A DNA stretch of 64,000 nucleotides from Pseudoalteromonas arabiensis. GTDB taxonomy: Bacteria > Pseudomonadota > Gammaproteobacteria > Enterobacterales > Alteromonadaceae. The position numbers and the translations under genes were made by a program. The first letter of the stretch is position 1. Each line of letters starts with the position of its first letter. Location of the stretch: contig NZ_LRUF01000024.1 in the NCBI RefSeq assembly GCF_001550155.1, positions 410,648 through 474,647 of the forward strand, given 5' to 3'. This document shows, piece by piece, positions 1-9,081 of this stretch. The notes under the pieces were generated by a model. The model ran no database searches, was not told where the DNA came from, and saw only the letters and a list, made by a program, of their open reading frames with translations.

Positions 1-117
1 GAGCACGGTGCAATCGACATGATTGTTGACCGTCGTGAAATGCGTGACACCCTTGCGCGTATCTTAGCGAAATTTATGAACTTGCCTTCTACTGAACAAG
101 AGCATAGAGTAGCGTAA
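1..117 (+). CDS. accD: Acetyl-CoA carboxylase carboxyltransferase beta subunit, C-terminal end only
   Basis: The window opens inside this gene; the last 38 codons and a TAA stop are present. The tail reads [20 protein letters not shown], the typical end of AccD, the zinc-binding beta half of the carboxyltransferase that moves CO2 from carboxybiotin to acetyl-CoA in the first step of fatty acid synthesis. folC follows after 25 bases, as in the enterobacterial accD-folC-dedD-cvpA-purF order, which supports the call. Catalytic and zinc-finger regions lie outside the window. Confidence 0.9.
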   Translation, partial: EHGAIDMIVDRREMRDTLARILAKFMNLPSTEQEHRVA

Positions 118-142
118 ATTTCAGCTTAACTGATTAATCGCT

Positions 143-1408
143 ATGACAGAAATCCTTCCTAGCCAATCATCAAGCCTTGATGATTGGCTTTGTTATTTAG
201 AAAGTGTTCACCCTGCCAATATCGAGATGGGTCTAGAGCGCGTTGCTCGCGTTGCAAACCAAATTGGCTTACTCGATACACCGAGCAAAATAATCTTAAT
301 TGCAGGTACCAATGGTAAAGGCACCACAGCGCGTTGCCTAGAAAGCCTATTACTAGCACAAGGTTTTAGTGTGGGTACATATGCTTCTCCACACCTAATT
401 CGTTACAACGAACGCGTACGTATTAATGGCCAAGAGCTTGATGACCAATTCCATGTTGATGCTTTCGATATGCTGGAAAAGGGCCGTGGTGAGACGCCAC
501 TGACGTATTTTGAGTACGGCACGTTAGGTGCACTGGCAATTTTTAAACGTTACGCTGTTGATTATGTATTGTTAGAAGTGGGTTTAGGTGGCCGCTATGA
601 TGCGACGAATATCGTGAACCCGCATGCTTGTGTGATCACAACTATCGATCTAGATCATAAAGAATACCTAGGCGATACTCGTGAACTTGTTGGGTATGAT
701 AAAGCTGGTATTTTCCGTACCAATACACCAGCTGTTGTTGGCGATTTAGCGATTCCGCATACAGTGACTGATTATGGTAATGAAATTAACGCTGATATGG
801 TGTTATCTGGCCGTGATTTTAAATTCACTGAAGACAGTGAAGGTTTTAATTGGCAGTACAAAGGTAAAGATTGGCGCTTAGCTAAACCTGCGATCCCTTG
901 TCAAAATGCTGCCACTGCGTTGACCTTATTGGCTAAACTTGACTTACTACCTAGTGAGCAACAAGTACGCGATTGTTTAGCTAATTTAACAGTTGAAGGA
1001 CGTTTTCAGCAGCTAAATGAAAAGCCTCTTATTTTTACCGATGTGGCACATAACCCTGAATCGGCCCGTTATTTGGCGCGTAAATTAAGCGTGTATAAAG
1101 ATCAAGGGTTTAAAATTCATGCATTAGTCGCTATGCTTGCAGATAAAGATAAAGTGGCAGCAATGTCAGCTGTGGCGGATGTTGTTCACGAGTGGTCGTT
1201 AGCCAGTTTAGATTGTTTTCGCGGCGATAAGGTTGAAAACCTTGCAAAGGCATTGGCTGAAACGACATCAACAGCGCCTAGTACGCAATATGACAGTGTT
1301 GAAACTGCGCTAGACACACTATTACCAAATGTAGACAATAACACCTTAGTAATTGTGTTTGGCTCATTTATAACCGTGGCTGCAGCAATCAGCTATTTTA
1401 AAAAATAG
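143..1408 (+). CDS. folC: Bifunctional folylpolyglutamate synthase / dihydrofolate synthase
   Basis: Joins L-glutamate to dihydropteroate and then lengthens the polyglutamate tail of folates in the cytosol, using ATP. The 421-residue protein has the usual length. The Mur-ligase type P-loop GTNGKGT sits at residues 55-61, and a DVAHNPESA motif near residue 300 marks the start of the C-terminal glutamate-ligase domain. The ATG start lies 25 bases after accD. dedD follows after 11 bases, so the genes probably share a transcript. Nothing unusual was seen. Confidence 0.95.
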   Translation: MTEILPSQSSSLDDWLCYLESVHPANIEMGLERVARVANQIGLLDTPSKIILIAGTNGKGTTARCLESLLLAQGFSVGTYASPHLIRYNERVRINGQELDDQFHVDAFDMLEKGRGETPLTYFEYGTLGALAIFKRYAVDYVLLEVGLGGRYDATNIVNPHACVITTIDLDHKEYLGDTRELVGYDKAGIFRTNTPAVVGDLAIPHTVTDYGNEINADMVLSGRDFKFTEDSEGFNWQYKGKDWRLAKPAIPCQNAATALTLLAKLDLLPSEQQVRDCLANLTVEGRFQQLNEKPLIFTDVAHNPESARYLARKLSVYKDQGFKIHALVAMLADKDKVAAMSAVADVVHEWSLASLDCFRGDKVENLAKALAETTSTAPSTQYDSVETALDTLLPNVDNNTLVIVFGSFITVAAAISYFKK

Positions 1409-1419
1409 AGAGGAATTCG

Positions 1420-2049
1420 GTGAACGCAGGGTTTATTAATCGCTTAGTAGGGACCACCATTGTGGTTGTGGCGGCTATTGTCTTTATTCCAAATATTTTG
1501 GATGGAGAGAAAGTTCACTATACAGAAGGTTTTAAAGCAATTCCTGAACGCCCTGAGTTCACAACGATTGACTTACAAGATGAAATTGATAGTAAAGTTG
1601 CCTCTGCAGAGCAGCCTGCTGAAATACCTGTCGAAAATGCACAAGCGAATGATGCTGAGCTTACAGCAGAGCAAACTGAGCAATTTGATGATGCACCTAA
1701 AATGGTTGAAGCATCAACTCAAGATCCTGTTGAAGTTGTTAAAGTAGCCAAGCCAGTAGTAAAAACATCGGAGCCTGCTCGTAAGCCAGAAGAAAACCTC
1801 ACGCAAATGGCTTATGTAATCCAATTAGGTAGTTTCTCACATGCGCCTAATGTAAAGTCGTTACTTGAAAAGCTCAAAGCGAATGGCTTTAAAACCTTTA
1901 CTCGTCCAATCAAAACCCCGAATGGAACACTGACAAAAGTCTTTGTAGGTCCTTCACTTAGCAAGAAAGAGTTAGAAAGTAAGCTTGTTGAGTTAAAGCA
2001 GTTAACCAAGTTAAACGGCAAAGTTACTCAGTTTGAAATTACAAAATGA
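1420..2049 (+). CDS. dedD: SPOR-domain inner membrane protein, DedD-like
   Basis: A 209-residue cell-division protein of the DedD type. It has a short N-terminal cytoplasmic stub, one membrane segment at about residues 7-26, an acidic low-complexity periplasmic linker (about 45-120), and a C-terminal SPOR domain (about 129-207, beginning AYVIQLGSF). SPOR domains bind glycan strands stripped of stem peptides at the septum. The start is GTG, 11 bases after folC, preceded by an AGAGGAA ribosome site. Position between folC and cvpA matches enterobacterial dedD. Sequence conservation of the linker is low, so orthology rests on context and architecture. Confidence 0.87.
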   Translation: MNAGFINRLVGTTIVVVAAIVFIPNILDGEKVHYTEGFKAIPERPEFTTIDLQDEIDSKVASAEQPAEIPVENAQANDAELTAEQTEQFDDAPKMVEASTQDPVEVVKVAKPVVKTSEPARKPEENLTQMAYVIQLGSFSHAPNVKSLLEKLKANGFKTFTRPIKTPNGTLTKVFVGPSLSKKELESKLVELKQLTKLNGKVTQFEITK

Positions 2050-2060
2050 TCTGGCAAAGG

Positions 2061-2321
2061 ATACCCAAACCACCGGTAGATCCATGTTTCATCGCTATCA
2101 CAGGGCTTTGAACTTAGGTCGAGGTAATCAGTAGTAGGTACCTTTCAAGTTGCCACAACACAGTAGTGGAAGCCCTGTGAAGCGCCCGAAGGGCATGGCT
2201 AAAACGCGTTTATTCTGCGTTATTGATTTTGACAAGGGGACACCATTGCCTACAATCAATGCCTTGCCTAAATGCGTTTTATCTCATGCTGAATTCTTGC
2301 ATCCACAGGTGGTTTGGGTAT
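2061..2321. repeat. Short element with terminal inverted repeats (MITE-like) between dedD and cvpA
   Basis: The left end ATACCCAAACCACC (2061-2074) is repeated exactly in reverse complement at 2308-2321 (GGTGGTTTGGGTAT). The match continues imperfectly inward for about nine more bases, giving ends of roughly 23 bp. The 261-bp interior has no open frame of useful length. This architecture fits a non-autonomous miniature inverted-repeat element or a large intergenic repeat family. No clear target-site duplication is visible. It splits a gene run that is tightly packed in relatives. Copy number in the genome cannot be judged from one window; only one complete copy was found here. Confidence 0.65.
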
Positions 2322-2326
2322 AGAAT
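2297..2326 (+). promoter_or_regulatory. Possible promoter for cvpA-purF formed by the right end of the repeat element
   Basis: TTGCAT at 2297-2302 is followed after 16 bases by TATAGA (2319-2324), or after 18 bases by TAGAAT (2321-2326), then a GC-rich GCGCCCC stretch. The spacer is the right terminal inverted repeat itself, so the element end would point a promoter at cvpA. Only sequence similarity supports this; no PurR palindrome was seen nearby. Confidence 0.35.
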
Positions 2327-2356
2327 GCGCCCCAAATTAACGACTAGTTGGTTCTT

Positions 2357-2851
2357 ATGATCTGGGTTGATTACGCCATACTTGGCATTATTGCACTATC
2401 CACTATCATCGGCTTAATACGTGGCTTCGTAAAAGAAGCAATGTCATTAGCTGTATGGGCTGGTGCATTTATCATCTCTAGTTTGTTTTACCAATATTTA
2501 GCTTCCTTCCTAACAAGTATTTCAGAACCCCTTTTAAGAAATGCAGCCGCAATAGCCATATTATTCTTTGCGACACTCCTGTTGGGTGGATTACTAAACT
2601 ATATTTTAGGTGAGCTTGTACAACGTACTGGTTTATCTGGCACCGACCGTGTATTCGGCATAGTGTTTGGTGCTCTTCGTGGCGTGTTGGTCGTAAGCGC
2701 GTTACTCTTCTTTCTTGATGCTTTTACCGGTGCACCTAATACGCACTGGTGGGGTAACTCTATTTTGATTCCAGAATTTGGCTTTGTTGTTGAGTGGTTC
2801 TTTTCGTACCTCGAAAACAACTCGAGCTTTTTAAATTCGGTAAACCGTTAA
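2357..2851 (+). CDS. cvpA: CvpA family inner membrane protein
   Basis: Small membrane protein named for colicin V production in E. coli; its molecular role is still unclear, though it is linked to envelope stress tolerance. I chose the ATG at 2357 because the protein then begins [11 protein letters not shown], aligning with CvpA; an upstream in-frame TTG at 2348 is less likely. The 164 residues contain four hydrophobic segments and the family motif LIRGFVKEA near residue 25. No strong ribosome site is visible. purF follows after 18 bases, the usual cvpA-purF pairing. Confidence 0.92.
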   Translation: MIWVDYAILGIIALSTIIGLIRGFVKEAMSLAVWAGAFIISSLFYQYLASFLTSISEPLLRNAAAIAILFFATLLLGGLLNYILGELVQRTGLSGTDRVFGIVFGALRGVLVVSALLFFLDAFTGAPNTHWWGNSILIPEFGFVVEWFFSYLENNSSFLNSVNR

Positions 2852-2869
2852 TCGGCGAGGATAAATTTA

Positions 2870-4396
2870 ATGTGTGGTATCGTTGGCATAGTCGGAACTT
2901 CTCCTGTTAATCAGGCGCTGTATGATGGCTTAACTGTTTTGCAACACCGCGGTCAAGATGCAGCTGGCATCATTACCATTGAAAATAATACGTTTAGCTT
3001 ACGTAAAGCCAACGGCCTTGTGAAAGATGTGTTTCATACCCGTCACATGAAACGCCTTCAAGGTACGATTGGTATTGGTCATGTTCGTTATCCGACAGCT
3101 GGATCTTCTAGCTCGTCGGAAGCGCAACCTTTCTATGTTAACTCACCGTTTGGTATTGCACTTGCACACAATGGTAATTTAACAAACGCTGAAGCATTAA
3201 AAGAGCAATTATTTTCAGAAGCTCGCCGTCATGTTAATACAACATCTGACTCTGAAATATTACTTAATATCATGGCGCATGAGTTAAGTAAGTCTAATAA
3301 ACTTAAACTCGATGCTGAAGATATCTTCACAGCAGTAACACAAGTAAATAACAAAGTAACGGGTGGTTACGCAACAATAGCAATGATTATCGGCCACGGT
3401 ATTGTTGCCTTTCGTGACCCGAACGGTATTCGTCCGCTTGTATTTGGTAAGCGTGAAACAGCGAACGGTACTGAGTACATGTTTGCATCAGAAAGCGTTG
3501 CATTAAAAACAGATGGCTTTGAGTTTGTCCGCGATGTAGCGCCAGGTGAAGCTATTTACGTAACTGAAGAAGGTCAGCTTTTCTCACAAGCGTGTGCAGA
3601 AAAAGCAACGTATTCGCCGTGTATTTTTGAGTTCGTTTATTTTGCGCGACCAGATTCAACCATTGATCGTATGTCTGTTTATGCAACGCGTGTAAACATG
3701 GGGACTAAGTTAGGTGAAAAGATAGCACGTGAATGGGCTGATAAAGACATCGACGTGGTTATTCCAATCCCTGAAACGTCATGCGATGTGGCGCTTGAGA
3801 TTGCATCAGCGCTTAACCTGCCATACCGTCAAGGTTTCGTTAAAAACCGTTACATTGGCCGTACCTTCATCATGCCAGGTCAAGAAATGCGTAAGAAGTC
3901 AGTTCGTCAAAAACTGAATGCCATTGACCGTGAGTTCAAGGGTAAAAACGTATTGCTTGTCGATGACTCAATTGTTCGTGGTACTACGTCAGCGCAAATC
4001 GTTGAGATGGCTCGTGAGTCGGGTGCAAAGAATGTTTATTTTGCATCAGCTGCACCAGAAATTCGTTTCCCGAATGTCTATGGAATTGACATGCCTTCGG
4101 CTGCTGAGTTAATTGCTCATGGTCGTGAAGTGGAAGATATTAATGCAAGCATTGGTGCTGATGGTCTCATTTTCCAGTCTCTTGATGATTTAATCTCAGC
4201 GGTGAGCCAAGAAAACCCTGAAATCACGCGTTTTGAAACCTCGGTATTCGATGGACAATATATAACGGGTGATATCGATCAAGAATATCTTAACCATATC
4301 GATCGTCTACGTAATGATTCTGCAAAATCAACGCGTGAAAACGCAATGTCTTCAGGTTTAGAATTACATAACCAAGAAGAAAACAGTGCAGACTAA
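2870..4396 (+). CDS. purF: Amidophosphoribosyltransferase
   Basis: First committed enzyme of purine synthesis: PRPP plus glutamine gives 5-phosphoribosylamine. The 508-residue protein begins MCGIVGIVG; after Met removal Cys2 is the glutaminase nucleophile. The N-terminal Ntn glutaminase domain spans about residues 2-230. The PRPP-binding motif [13 protein letters not shown] lies at about 361-373 in the phosphoribosyltransferase domain. A GAGG ribosome site precedes the ATG. It is cotranscribed with cvpA judging by the 18-base gap and is closed by a clear terminator. Confidence 0.97.
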   Translation: MCGIVGIVGTSPVNQALYDGLTVLQHRGQDAAGIITIENNTFSLRKANGLVKDVFHTRHMKRLQGTIGIGHVRYPTAGSSSSSEAQPFYVNSPFGIALAHNGNLTNAEALKEQLFSEARRHVNTTSDSEILLNIMAHELSKSNKLKLDAEDIFTAVTQVNNKVTGGYATIAMIIGHGIVAFRDPNGIRPLVFGKRETANGTEYMFASESVALKTDGFEFVRDVAPGEAIYVTEEGQLFSQACAEKATYSPCIFEFVYFARPDSTIDRMSVYATRVNMGTKLGEKIAREWADKDIDVVIPIPETSCDVALEIASALNLPYRQGFVKNRYIGRTFIMPGQEMRKKSVRQKLNAIDREFKGKNVLLVDDSIVRGTTSAQIVEMARESGAKNVYFASAAPEIRFPNVYGIDMPSAAELIAHGREVEDINASIGADGLIFQSLDDLISAVSQENPEITRFETSVFDGQYITGDIDQEYLNHIDRLRNDSAKSTRENAMSSGLELHNQEENSAD

Positions 4397-4417
4397 TTAG
4401 TTTTTAGACTAATACAT

Positions 4418-4446
4418 GAAAAAGGAGCTAGATAGCTCCTTTTTTG
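4418..4446 (+). terminator. Rho-independent terminator after purF
   Basis: The 7-bp stem AGGAGCT/AGCTCCT with an AGAT loop extends by A-T pairs on both sides and runs into six T residues. A matching A-run on the left could also stop the convergent Yip1 gene transcript on the minus strand. Confidence 0.85.
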
Positions 4447-4469
4447 CTTGTGGAAAGAAAGGAAATAAT

Positions 4470-5069
4470 TTAGGTAAACATCGGGTGGACAATACCGTTT
4501 GTCCACAGAATTGCTGTCGCAGCAAGGATTATGACCAGTAGAATTAATCCGCAAGTGACCACTGAACTGGCATAAATAAAGCCTCGTTCTTCAGGAATGT
4601 GCATTAAAATTGGCACCCCAGTGTAGAGCAGGTAAACAGAGTAGGCGAGGGCTACAAGGCCTACACACACCACAAACCAAAGCTCTGGTAGAAACGCCGC
4701 AAATGAAGACATAAACACCGGCGTTGCTGTGTAAGCAGCAAGTTCTAGGGTTTGAGTAAAGGTAGGTTTTGCACCAAAGGTCACGGCCATCCAATGCGCC
4801 AAGTAAGCCAGTGCAAATACGCCAACTATAAGCGCAAAGTACATGGCTATCGCAATCAGAAGCGCGCTATCATGCGTTAAAAATACTGCCTCGCCAGAGC
4901 CAATGCTCCAACCTAGATGGACTGATGAATAATAGCCCATGATGGATGGAATACATGCAATGAGTAAGATGTGCGATAAGCTATAACGCAAGCTTTCATG
5001 GCGATTATCAATTGTTTGCCATTCTTCGAGTGGGTGGGCGTATAAGCCCCATAAGTGGTTCAAAATCAT
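4470..5069 (-). CDS. Yip1 domain inner membrane protein
   Basis: A 199-residue polytopic membrane protein. The N-terminal segment MILNHLWGLYAHPLEEWQTI is a hallmark of bacterial Yip1-domain (YIP1/DUF1282-like) proteins, followed by about five hydrophobic segments (near residues 31-47, 68-92, 107-128, 130-150 and 165-190). Function in bacteria is not established. It is monocistronic, convergent with purF and divergent from miaE. No catalytic residues are recognisable. Confidence 0.75.
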   Translation of the reverse strand: MILNHLWGLYAHPLEEWQTIDNRHESLRYSLSHILLIACIPSIMGYYSSVHLGWSIGSGEAVFLTHDSALLIAIAMYFALIVGVFALAYLAHWMAVTFGAKPTFTQTLELAAYTATPVFMSSFAAFLPELWFVVCVGLVALAYSVYLLYTGVPILMHIPEERGFIYASSVVTCGLILLVIILAATAILWTNGIVHPMFT

Positions 5070-5283
5070 AATTGTTGCCCCTGTAAATAGGAATATGAGC
5101 TGTTTTATTTTTGTACAGCTTTGATTAAGTTATGGTCCACTTATTAAATATTGTCAAGAACCTGAAATACTGGAAGTGACGGGCCATGTATAAGTCTTTA
5201 GTACATATAGAAATTAGTTTTGCACTGATATGGGTCATAGAATGGCGGTGTATTTATATGGTAAAATCTAACCACGTTTATTG

Positions 5284-6057
5284 ATGAGAATTTATTTAGT
5301 GCCTTACTCTGCTTTACTCGCTCCTATCCATTCTTTTTTAAAGTGTGAAACGCCAGATGAGTGGATTGCTGCGGCAATCAAACAAGAAAACTTAGATGTG
5401 GTATTAATTGATCACCTTATTTGTGAATTGAAAGCTGCTCAGTCAGCGATGTTTTTAATTCGTAAGTATGCAGTTGATAAAGAAAGTGGTGATGCATTAC
5501 TTGCATGGCTAAAACCTTTTGAAACACTTATTTATAAACGAGAAGGGGATTGGCGAGAGCTTGCAGATAAAAACAAGCTAACTAAATCAATGATCCCAAA
5601 ATCGAACTCGCCTTACGGGCAAGATCTGATTGATAAAATGGTCATGCTTATAAAAGAAGAGCTGCATCACTTTTATCAAGTGCTTGAGATCATGGATGAG
5701 TATGGTATTGAATATAAAAGCATTACGCCATGTCGCTACGCAAAGGGTATGCTGCGCCATGTAAAAACCTATGAGCCAGATGCGCTAGTCGATAAACTCA
5801 TTATCGGTGCTTACATCGAAGCCCGCTCGTGTGAACGGTTTGCTAAGCTCGCTCCTCATGTTGATAAGCGGTTAGGGGATTTTTATATTTCATTACTGCG
5901 CTCAGAAGCCCGTCATTACCAAGATTACTTGACCCTTGCACAGGAAATCAGTGAATTTGATATTACCGAGCGTGTTGATTTTTTTGGTCAAATTGAGGCT
6001 GAGCTGATTGCAACGCCTGATGACGATTTTAAGTTTCACAGTGGCGTGCCAGTTTAA
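5284..6057 (+). CDS. miaE: tRNA-(ms2io6A37) hydroxylase
   Basis: Di-iron, O2-dependent monooxygenase that hydroxylates the isopentenyl group of ms2i6A at position 37 of tRNAs reading U-starting codons. The 257-residue protein keeps the whole MiaE signature: CELKAAQ (48-54), EELHHF (125-130), YIEARSCERF (177-186) and SEARHYQDY (207-215), which carry the Glu and His iron ligands, and it ends in the family tail FHSGVP. I use ATG 5284 rather than the TTG directly before it. The gene stands alone between the divergent Yip1 gene and the orphan secreted protein. Confidence 0.95.
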   Translation: MRIYLVPYSALLAPIHSFLKCETPDEWIAAAIKQENLDVVLIDHLICELKAAQSAMFLIRKYAVDKESGDALLAWLKPFETLIYKREGDWRELADKNKLTKSMIPKSNSPYGQDLIDKMVMLIKEELHHFYQVLEIMDEYGIEYKSITPCRYAKGMLRHVKTYEPDALVDKLIIGAYIEARSCERFAKLAPHVDKRLGDFYISLLRSEARHYQDYLTLAQEISEFDITERVDFFGQIEAELIATPDDDFKFHSGVPV

Positions 6058-6075
6058 AAAGCGATGTAATCCAAC

Positions 6076-6107
6076 AGCAAGGAGCGATTATTAACAAGCT
6101 CTTTGCT
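6076..6107 (+). terminator. Probable terminator after miaE
   Basis: AGCAAGGAGC (6076-6085) pairs with GCTCTTTGCT (6098-6107), a 10-bp stem with one G-U pair and a 12-base loop. A T-rich stretch follows, but without an unbroken run. Confidence 0.5.
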
Positions 6108-6302
6108 ATCATTTTACTTTCTTATTTTATAAACCCTACCCCCAGCTATTTTCAAGAGCCTTATTCTTTATAAAAAAATAAATATTGACAATGCTGTAAA
6201 TCTAAAATACCCATAAATGGTCCAAAGTATTGACGTATGTATTTTATAACCTTGATTAAAACAAAATGGATGACCCCTTGATATTGAGGGTAAGGAAATA
6301 AG

Positions 6303-7427
6303 ATGAAATATAAGTTGATATTAATGTTGGCTGTGAGCGTATTGTTTATTGCAAATGATGCTGCAGCAGCACTTACAGAAGCAAAAGCGTGTGATACATG
6401 TGACTATAGAGAGGCACTGCGTATTGCAAAATTATATTATGAGAGGCCTAACTGTGAAGTTAGGAATTTAAATGATGGTAAGCCAGAGTTTGGGGTAACG
6501 ACCTATCTTTGTAATATAACTTCAAAAGAGGTTATTGTCGCTAATGCACTGCAGCGAGTGGCGTTTAAATTTATAATTACTACAGAGCAACAAACCCAGT
6601 ATAGTAAAACGGTAAAAGTCAAAGCAATAGATACTACACTCAATAGCGCTGAAGCCGCTGCACTTGATGACTTTTATGAGATAGATAGTGAATTTAGGCG
6701 GGCTGTGAATGAAGCCGGTACTGTTACAACTAACTCAACAGTGACTGTACATGCAGGAAACTGGGGGGATGATTCAACACGTTCCACGCTTGCTAGTTCT
6801 GATGAAAGTTGTGCCAATCACCCATCTTTTTATTTAACGAGCATTGATGCACGTAGAAGTATTAAAAAAGAAATGCATGCTCAAATAGCCACTCGCCTTG
6901 GTAAAGGTAGCTGGAATGAGTTTATTACTGATACTCAAGTGAAAGTTTCGGGGATTCATATTGGTAAAAATAGTGCAGGGATTTCACTTTCATTAAGCCA
7001 CGATAAAGTCGGTGTGTATGCAACGCGTTCTTATGGTAATTCAAGTAATAAATTAGTGTTTAAAGTGGGTTATCATGGTCAATCAATAACTAATGGGGCA
7101 AGAGATCTGAATCTTACTTTCACTCTAGATAGAGGGGCTTCACTCGTTGATGGCATTGAAATTGGCACTTTTATGAGTGGCATCAATGTTACTTTAACAG
7201 ATACACTTGTTTCTAATTGTTTAATCGAAAATTTAGAAAGTATTGAAGGTGCAACAACGCAAATGAGTTCGCCTGGAGGTGGTGGAATTGGCGGGATTGT
7301 TACAGGCCCAGGAGGGGGGACGCTTATTAGAGGGGGTGACTGTACTCGAGAAATAAATTATACAACCTGTTCGACCTCGGGTGGGGTGACAACTTGCACA
7401 AATAATTCCGTGAGCACTGGCTGTTAG
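6303..7427 (+). CDS. Unrecognised secreted Cys-rich protein with Gly-rich C-terminal linker
   Basis: I do not recognise this 374-residue protein. It starts with a clear signal peptide (hydrophobic core about residues 4-17, likely cut after DAAAA near residue 23). The mature part has ten cysteines: a CDTC pair right after the signal, two in the next 40 residues, isolated ones mid-protein, and four packed in the last 30 residues behind a glycine-rich linker (SPGGGGIGG, then GPGGG). A periplasmic or surface disulfide-bonded protein is likely. Arginine is often AGA or AGG (for example near 6410, 6445, 6463 and 6697), whereas neighbours use mainly CGT/CGC, suggesting acquisition. The start has an AAGGAAATAAG leader. 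No lipobox or LPXTG-like sorting signal was seen. Confidence 0.7.
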   Translation: MKYKLILMLAVSVLFIANDAAAALTEAKACDTCDYREALRIAKLYYERPNCEVRNLNDGKPEFGVTTYLCNITSKEVIVANALQRVAFKFIITTEQQTQYSKTVKVKAIDTTLNSAEAAALDDFYEIDSEFRRAVNEAGTVTTNSTVTVHAGNWGDDSTRSTLASSDESCANHPSFYLTSIDARRSIKKEMHAQIATRLGKGSWNEFITDTQVKVSGIHIGKNSAGISLSLSHDKVGVYATRSYGNSSNKLVFKVGYHGQSITNGARDLNLTFTLDRGASLVDGIEIGTFMSGINVTLTDTLVSNCLIENLESIEGATTQMSSPGGGGIGGIVTGPGGGTLIRGGDCTREINYTTCSTSGGVTTCTNNSVSTGC

Positions 7428-7435
7428 GTTATTTT

Positions 7436-7463
7436 AGTATAGAGGCGTTATAGCCTCTATACT
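7436..7463. terminator. Stem-loop between convergent genes
   Basis: AGTATAGAGGC (7436-7446) pairs perfectly with GCCTCTATACT (7453-7463) around a six-base loop. It sits nine bases after the secreted-protein stop and before the end of the convergent binding-protein gene. It lacks a T-run on either strand, so its strength as an intrinsic terminator is uncertain. Confidence 0.55.
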
Positions 7464-7491
7464 AAGCAAAATAAATGACTTACGAACTTGG

Positions 7492-8286
7492 CTAATTAAA
7501 ATTTTTGCTAAGCAACGCTAAAACTTTGTCAGTTTGATTCGTGTCAAAATCATAACGTTTTAATATTTTTTCGGCGTCTCCATTTGCCACAATAGTTTGT
7601 AACCCTGTATATAAATCTTGCTGAAAATAGTCAGATTGAGGGTGATCTTTGGCCGTAATAACGTGTAACATTTGAGTTGATAGGAAAGGGGTGATGACCT
7701 TTATTTCCGAGTGTTTGAAATTTTGCAAGGTTTCGTTATTTTCTAACCAGTATAATGCGACTTCTTTTGTGCCGGCAACGAGGTCTACACGGCCATGTAT
7801 TAAAAGGGTTAAGCTTTCTATTAGACTATGTGTTGTCGTAACCGCAAGTTGAGGGTGGTGTTCAAACTCCTCACTTATAACATAGTCTTCTCCTTTGCTG
7901 ATTGTGTAAGGAGTCAGAGAGTATAAGGAACCTGAATAGGTAATCTCACTATCAGCACGTTTCAAAAGCACAATATCAGCTGTCGCAAGAGGTAGAGAAT
8001 AGGTAAATATTTTCGCCCTTTTTAGGGTATAAAAAGCACCAATAACCGCGACACGTTTATGTCGCTGCGCAAGCTTTAATGCGCGAGCCCAATGAGTATA
8101 CTCAATCTCTACATTTTTATTTTGACTTTTTAGTGCGCTAACAACGAGTTCATGAACCCAGCCCGGCTTTTCGTTGTTGTCGATAAGGAAAGGTGGGAAT
8201 GGTTCTGTGACTAATCGCCAAGTTTGGCTATAAGGAGAAAAACTTAGCATTAAACAACAAAACAAACAGGTTAACCGAACAATCAT
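7492..8286 (-). CDS. Periplasmic substrate-binding-like protein (SBP_bac_3 type)
   Basis: A 264-residue exported protein. Residues 1-21 form a signal peptide (MIVRLTCLFCCLMLSFSPYS). The rest resembles the family 3 solute-binding fold found in amino-acid ABC transporters, beginning WRLVTEPFPPFLI and including GWVHELVVSALK. No permease or ATPase gene is adjacent, which is common for the many orphan family-3 proteins of Alteromonadales; these may be sensors or scavengers rather than transport components. The ligand cannot be read from the sequence. It is monocistronic. Confidence 0.78.
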   Translation of the reverse strand: MIVRLTCLFCCLMLSFSPYSQTWRLVTEPFPPFLIDNNEKPGWVHELVVSALKSQNKNVEIEYTHWARALKLAQRHKRVAVIGAFYTLKRAKIFTYSLPLATADIVLLKRADSEITYSGSLYSLTPYTISKGEDYVISEEFEHHPQLAVTTTHSLIESLTLLIHGRVDLVAGTKEVALYWLENNETLQNFKHSEIKVITPFLSTQMLHVITAKDHPQSDYFQQDLYTGLQTIVANGDAEKILKRYDFDTNQTDKVLALLSKNFN

Positions 8287-8340
8287 GACACACGCTTTTT
8301 AGTAAAAACTCTATTCAAGCATAGTCAAAGTTTCTATTAT

Positions 8341-9072
8341 TTAAAGTGGCGAGCTGATTAGCTCTTGATTAGCAGGTGTAACCCTTAGGTACGACCCTTG
8401 CTCATACCAATCACCGAGTACAGTGCGAGTCAATGTCTTATTATTTACCCTGTAGTGATGTACGTTGGGTCTGTGTGTATGACCGTGGATCATATTAGCA
8501 ACCTGATGCTTTTCAAACATTGCTAATACCGCATCTTCAGTTACATCAAGGATTTCTAACGCTTTGCCAGCTTGGCTTTGTTTAGATTTTTCACGAGCGT
8601 TGCGGGCAATCTTTTTGCGATACCAAAGCGGCATAGCAAGCATTAGTTTAGGCCACCACCAACCACGACTTTTTTTGCGGAACTTTTGATATTCAACATC
8701 TTGGGTGCACATTTCATCGCCGTGCAAGATAACTGTTGGAGTGCCATATAAATCAATAACGACCTGCTCAGGCAATAAAGTCATACTCGCGCTTTTTGCA
8801 TAGCCTTCTCGCATAATAAAATCGCGATTGCCATGAATAAAAAACACCTCTGTACCACTTTCACTTACTAGGCCTAAACGTGCGGCAACACTCTTTGAAA
8901 GATCAGTCTGATAGTCATCACCTACCCATACTTCAAAAAAGTCACCCAAAATATACAGTGCATCAACATCATCATTAATAATCTTGTTATCAAGAAAATC
9001 AAAAAATGCTGCGGTGATGTCAGGGCGGTTTTCTGTTAAATGGAGATCGGCAATAAAATAACTTTGTTTCAT
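8341..9072 (-). CDS. lpxH: UDP-2,3-diacylglucosamine diphosphatase
   Basis: Hydrolyses UDP-2,3-diacylglucosamine to lipid X and UMP, the fourth step of lipid A synthesis, at the cytosolic face of the inner membrane. Metallophosphoesterase motifs are in order: DLHL (9-12), LGDFFEVW (about 40-47), GNRDF (about 72-76), HGDE and finally GHTHRPN. I start at the ATG at 9072, giving MKQSYFIADLHL; the longer reading frame would begin inside the upstream terminator. The protein is 243 residues. It lies directly downstream of ppiB on the same strand, with a terminator in its leader. Confidence 0.93.
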   Translation of the reverse strand: MKQSYFIADLHLTENRPDITAAFFDFLDNKIINDDVDALYILGDFFEVWVGDDYQTDLSKSVAARLGLVSESGTEVFFIHGNRDFIMREGYAKSASMTLLPEQVVIDLYGTPTVILHGDEMCTQDVEYQKFRKKSRGWWWPKLMLAMPLWYRKKIARNAREKSKQSQAGKALEILDVTEDAVLAMFEKHQVANMIHGHTHRPNVHHYRVNNKTLTRTVLGDWYEQGSYLRVTPANQELISSPL

Positions 9073-9081
9073 GGTTACTCG

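Noticed and set aside
2050..2356. PurR operator before cvpA-purF
   Set aside because: No ACGCAAACGTTTGCGT-like palindrome is present; a short ACGCG match is inside the repeat element only.
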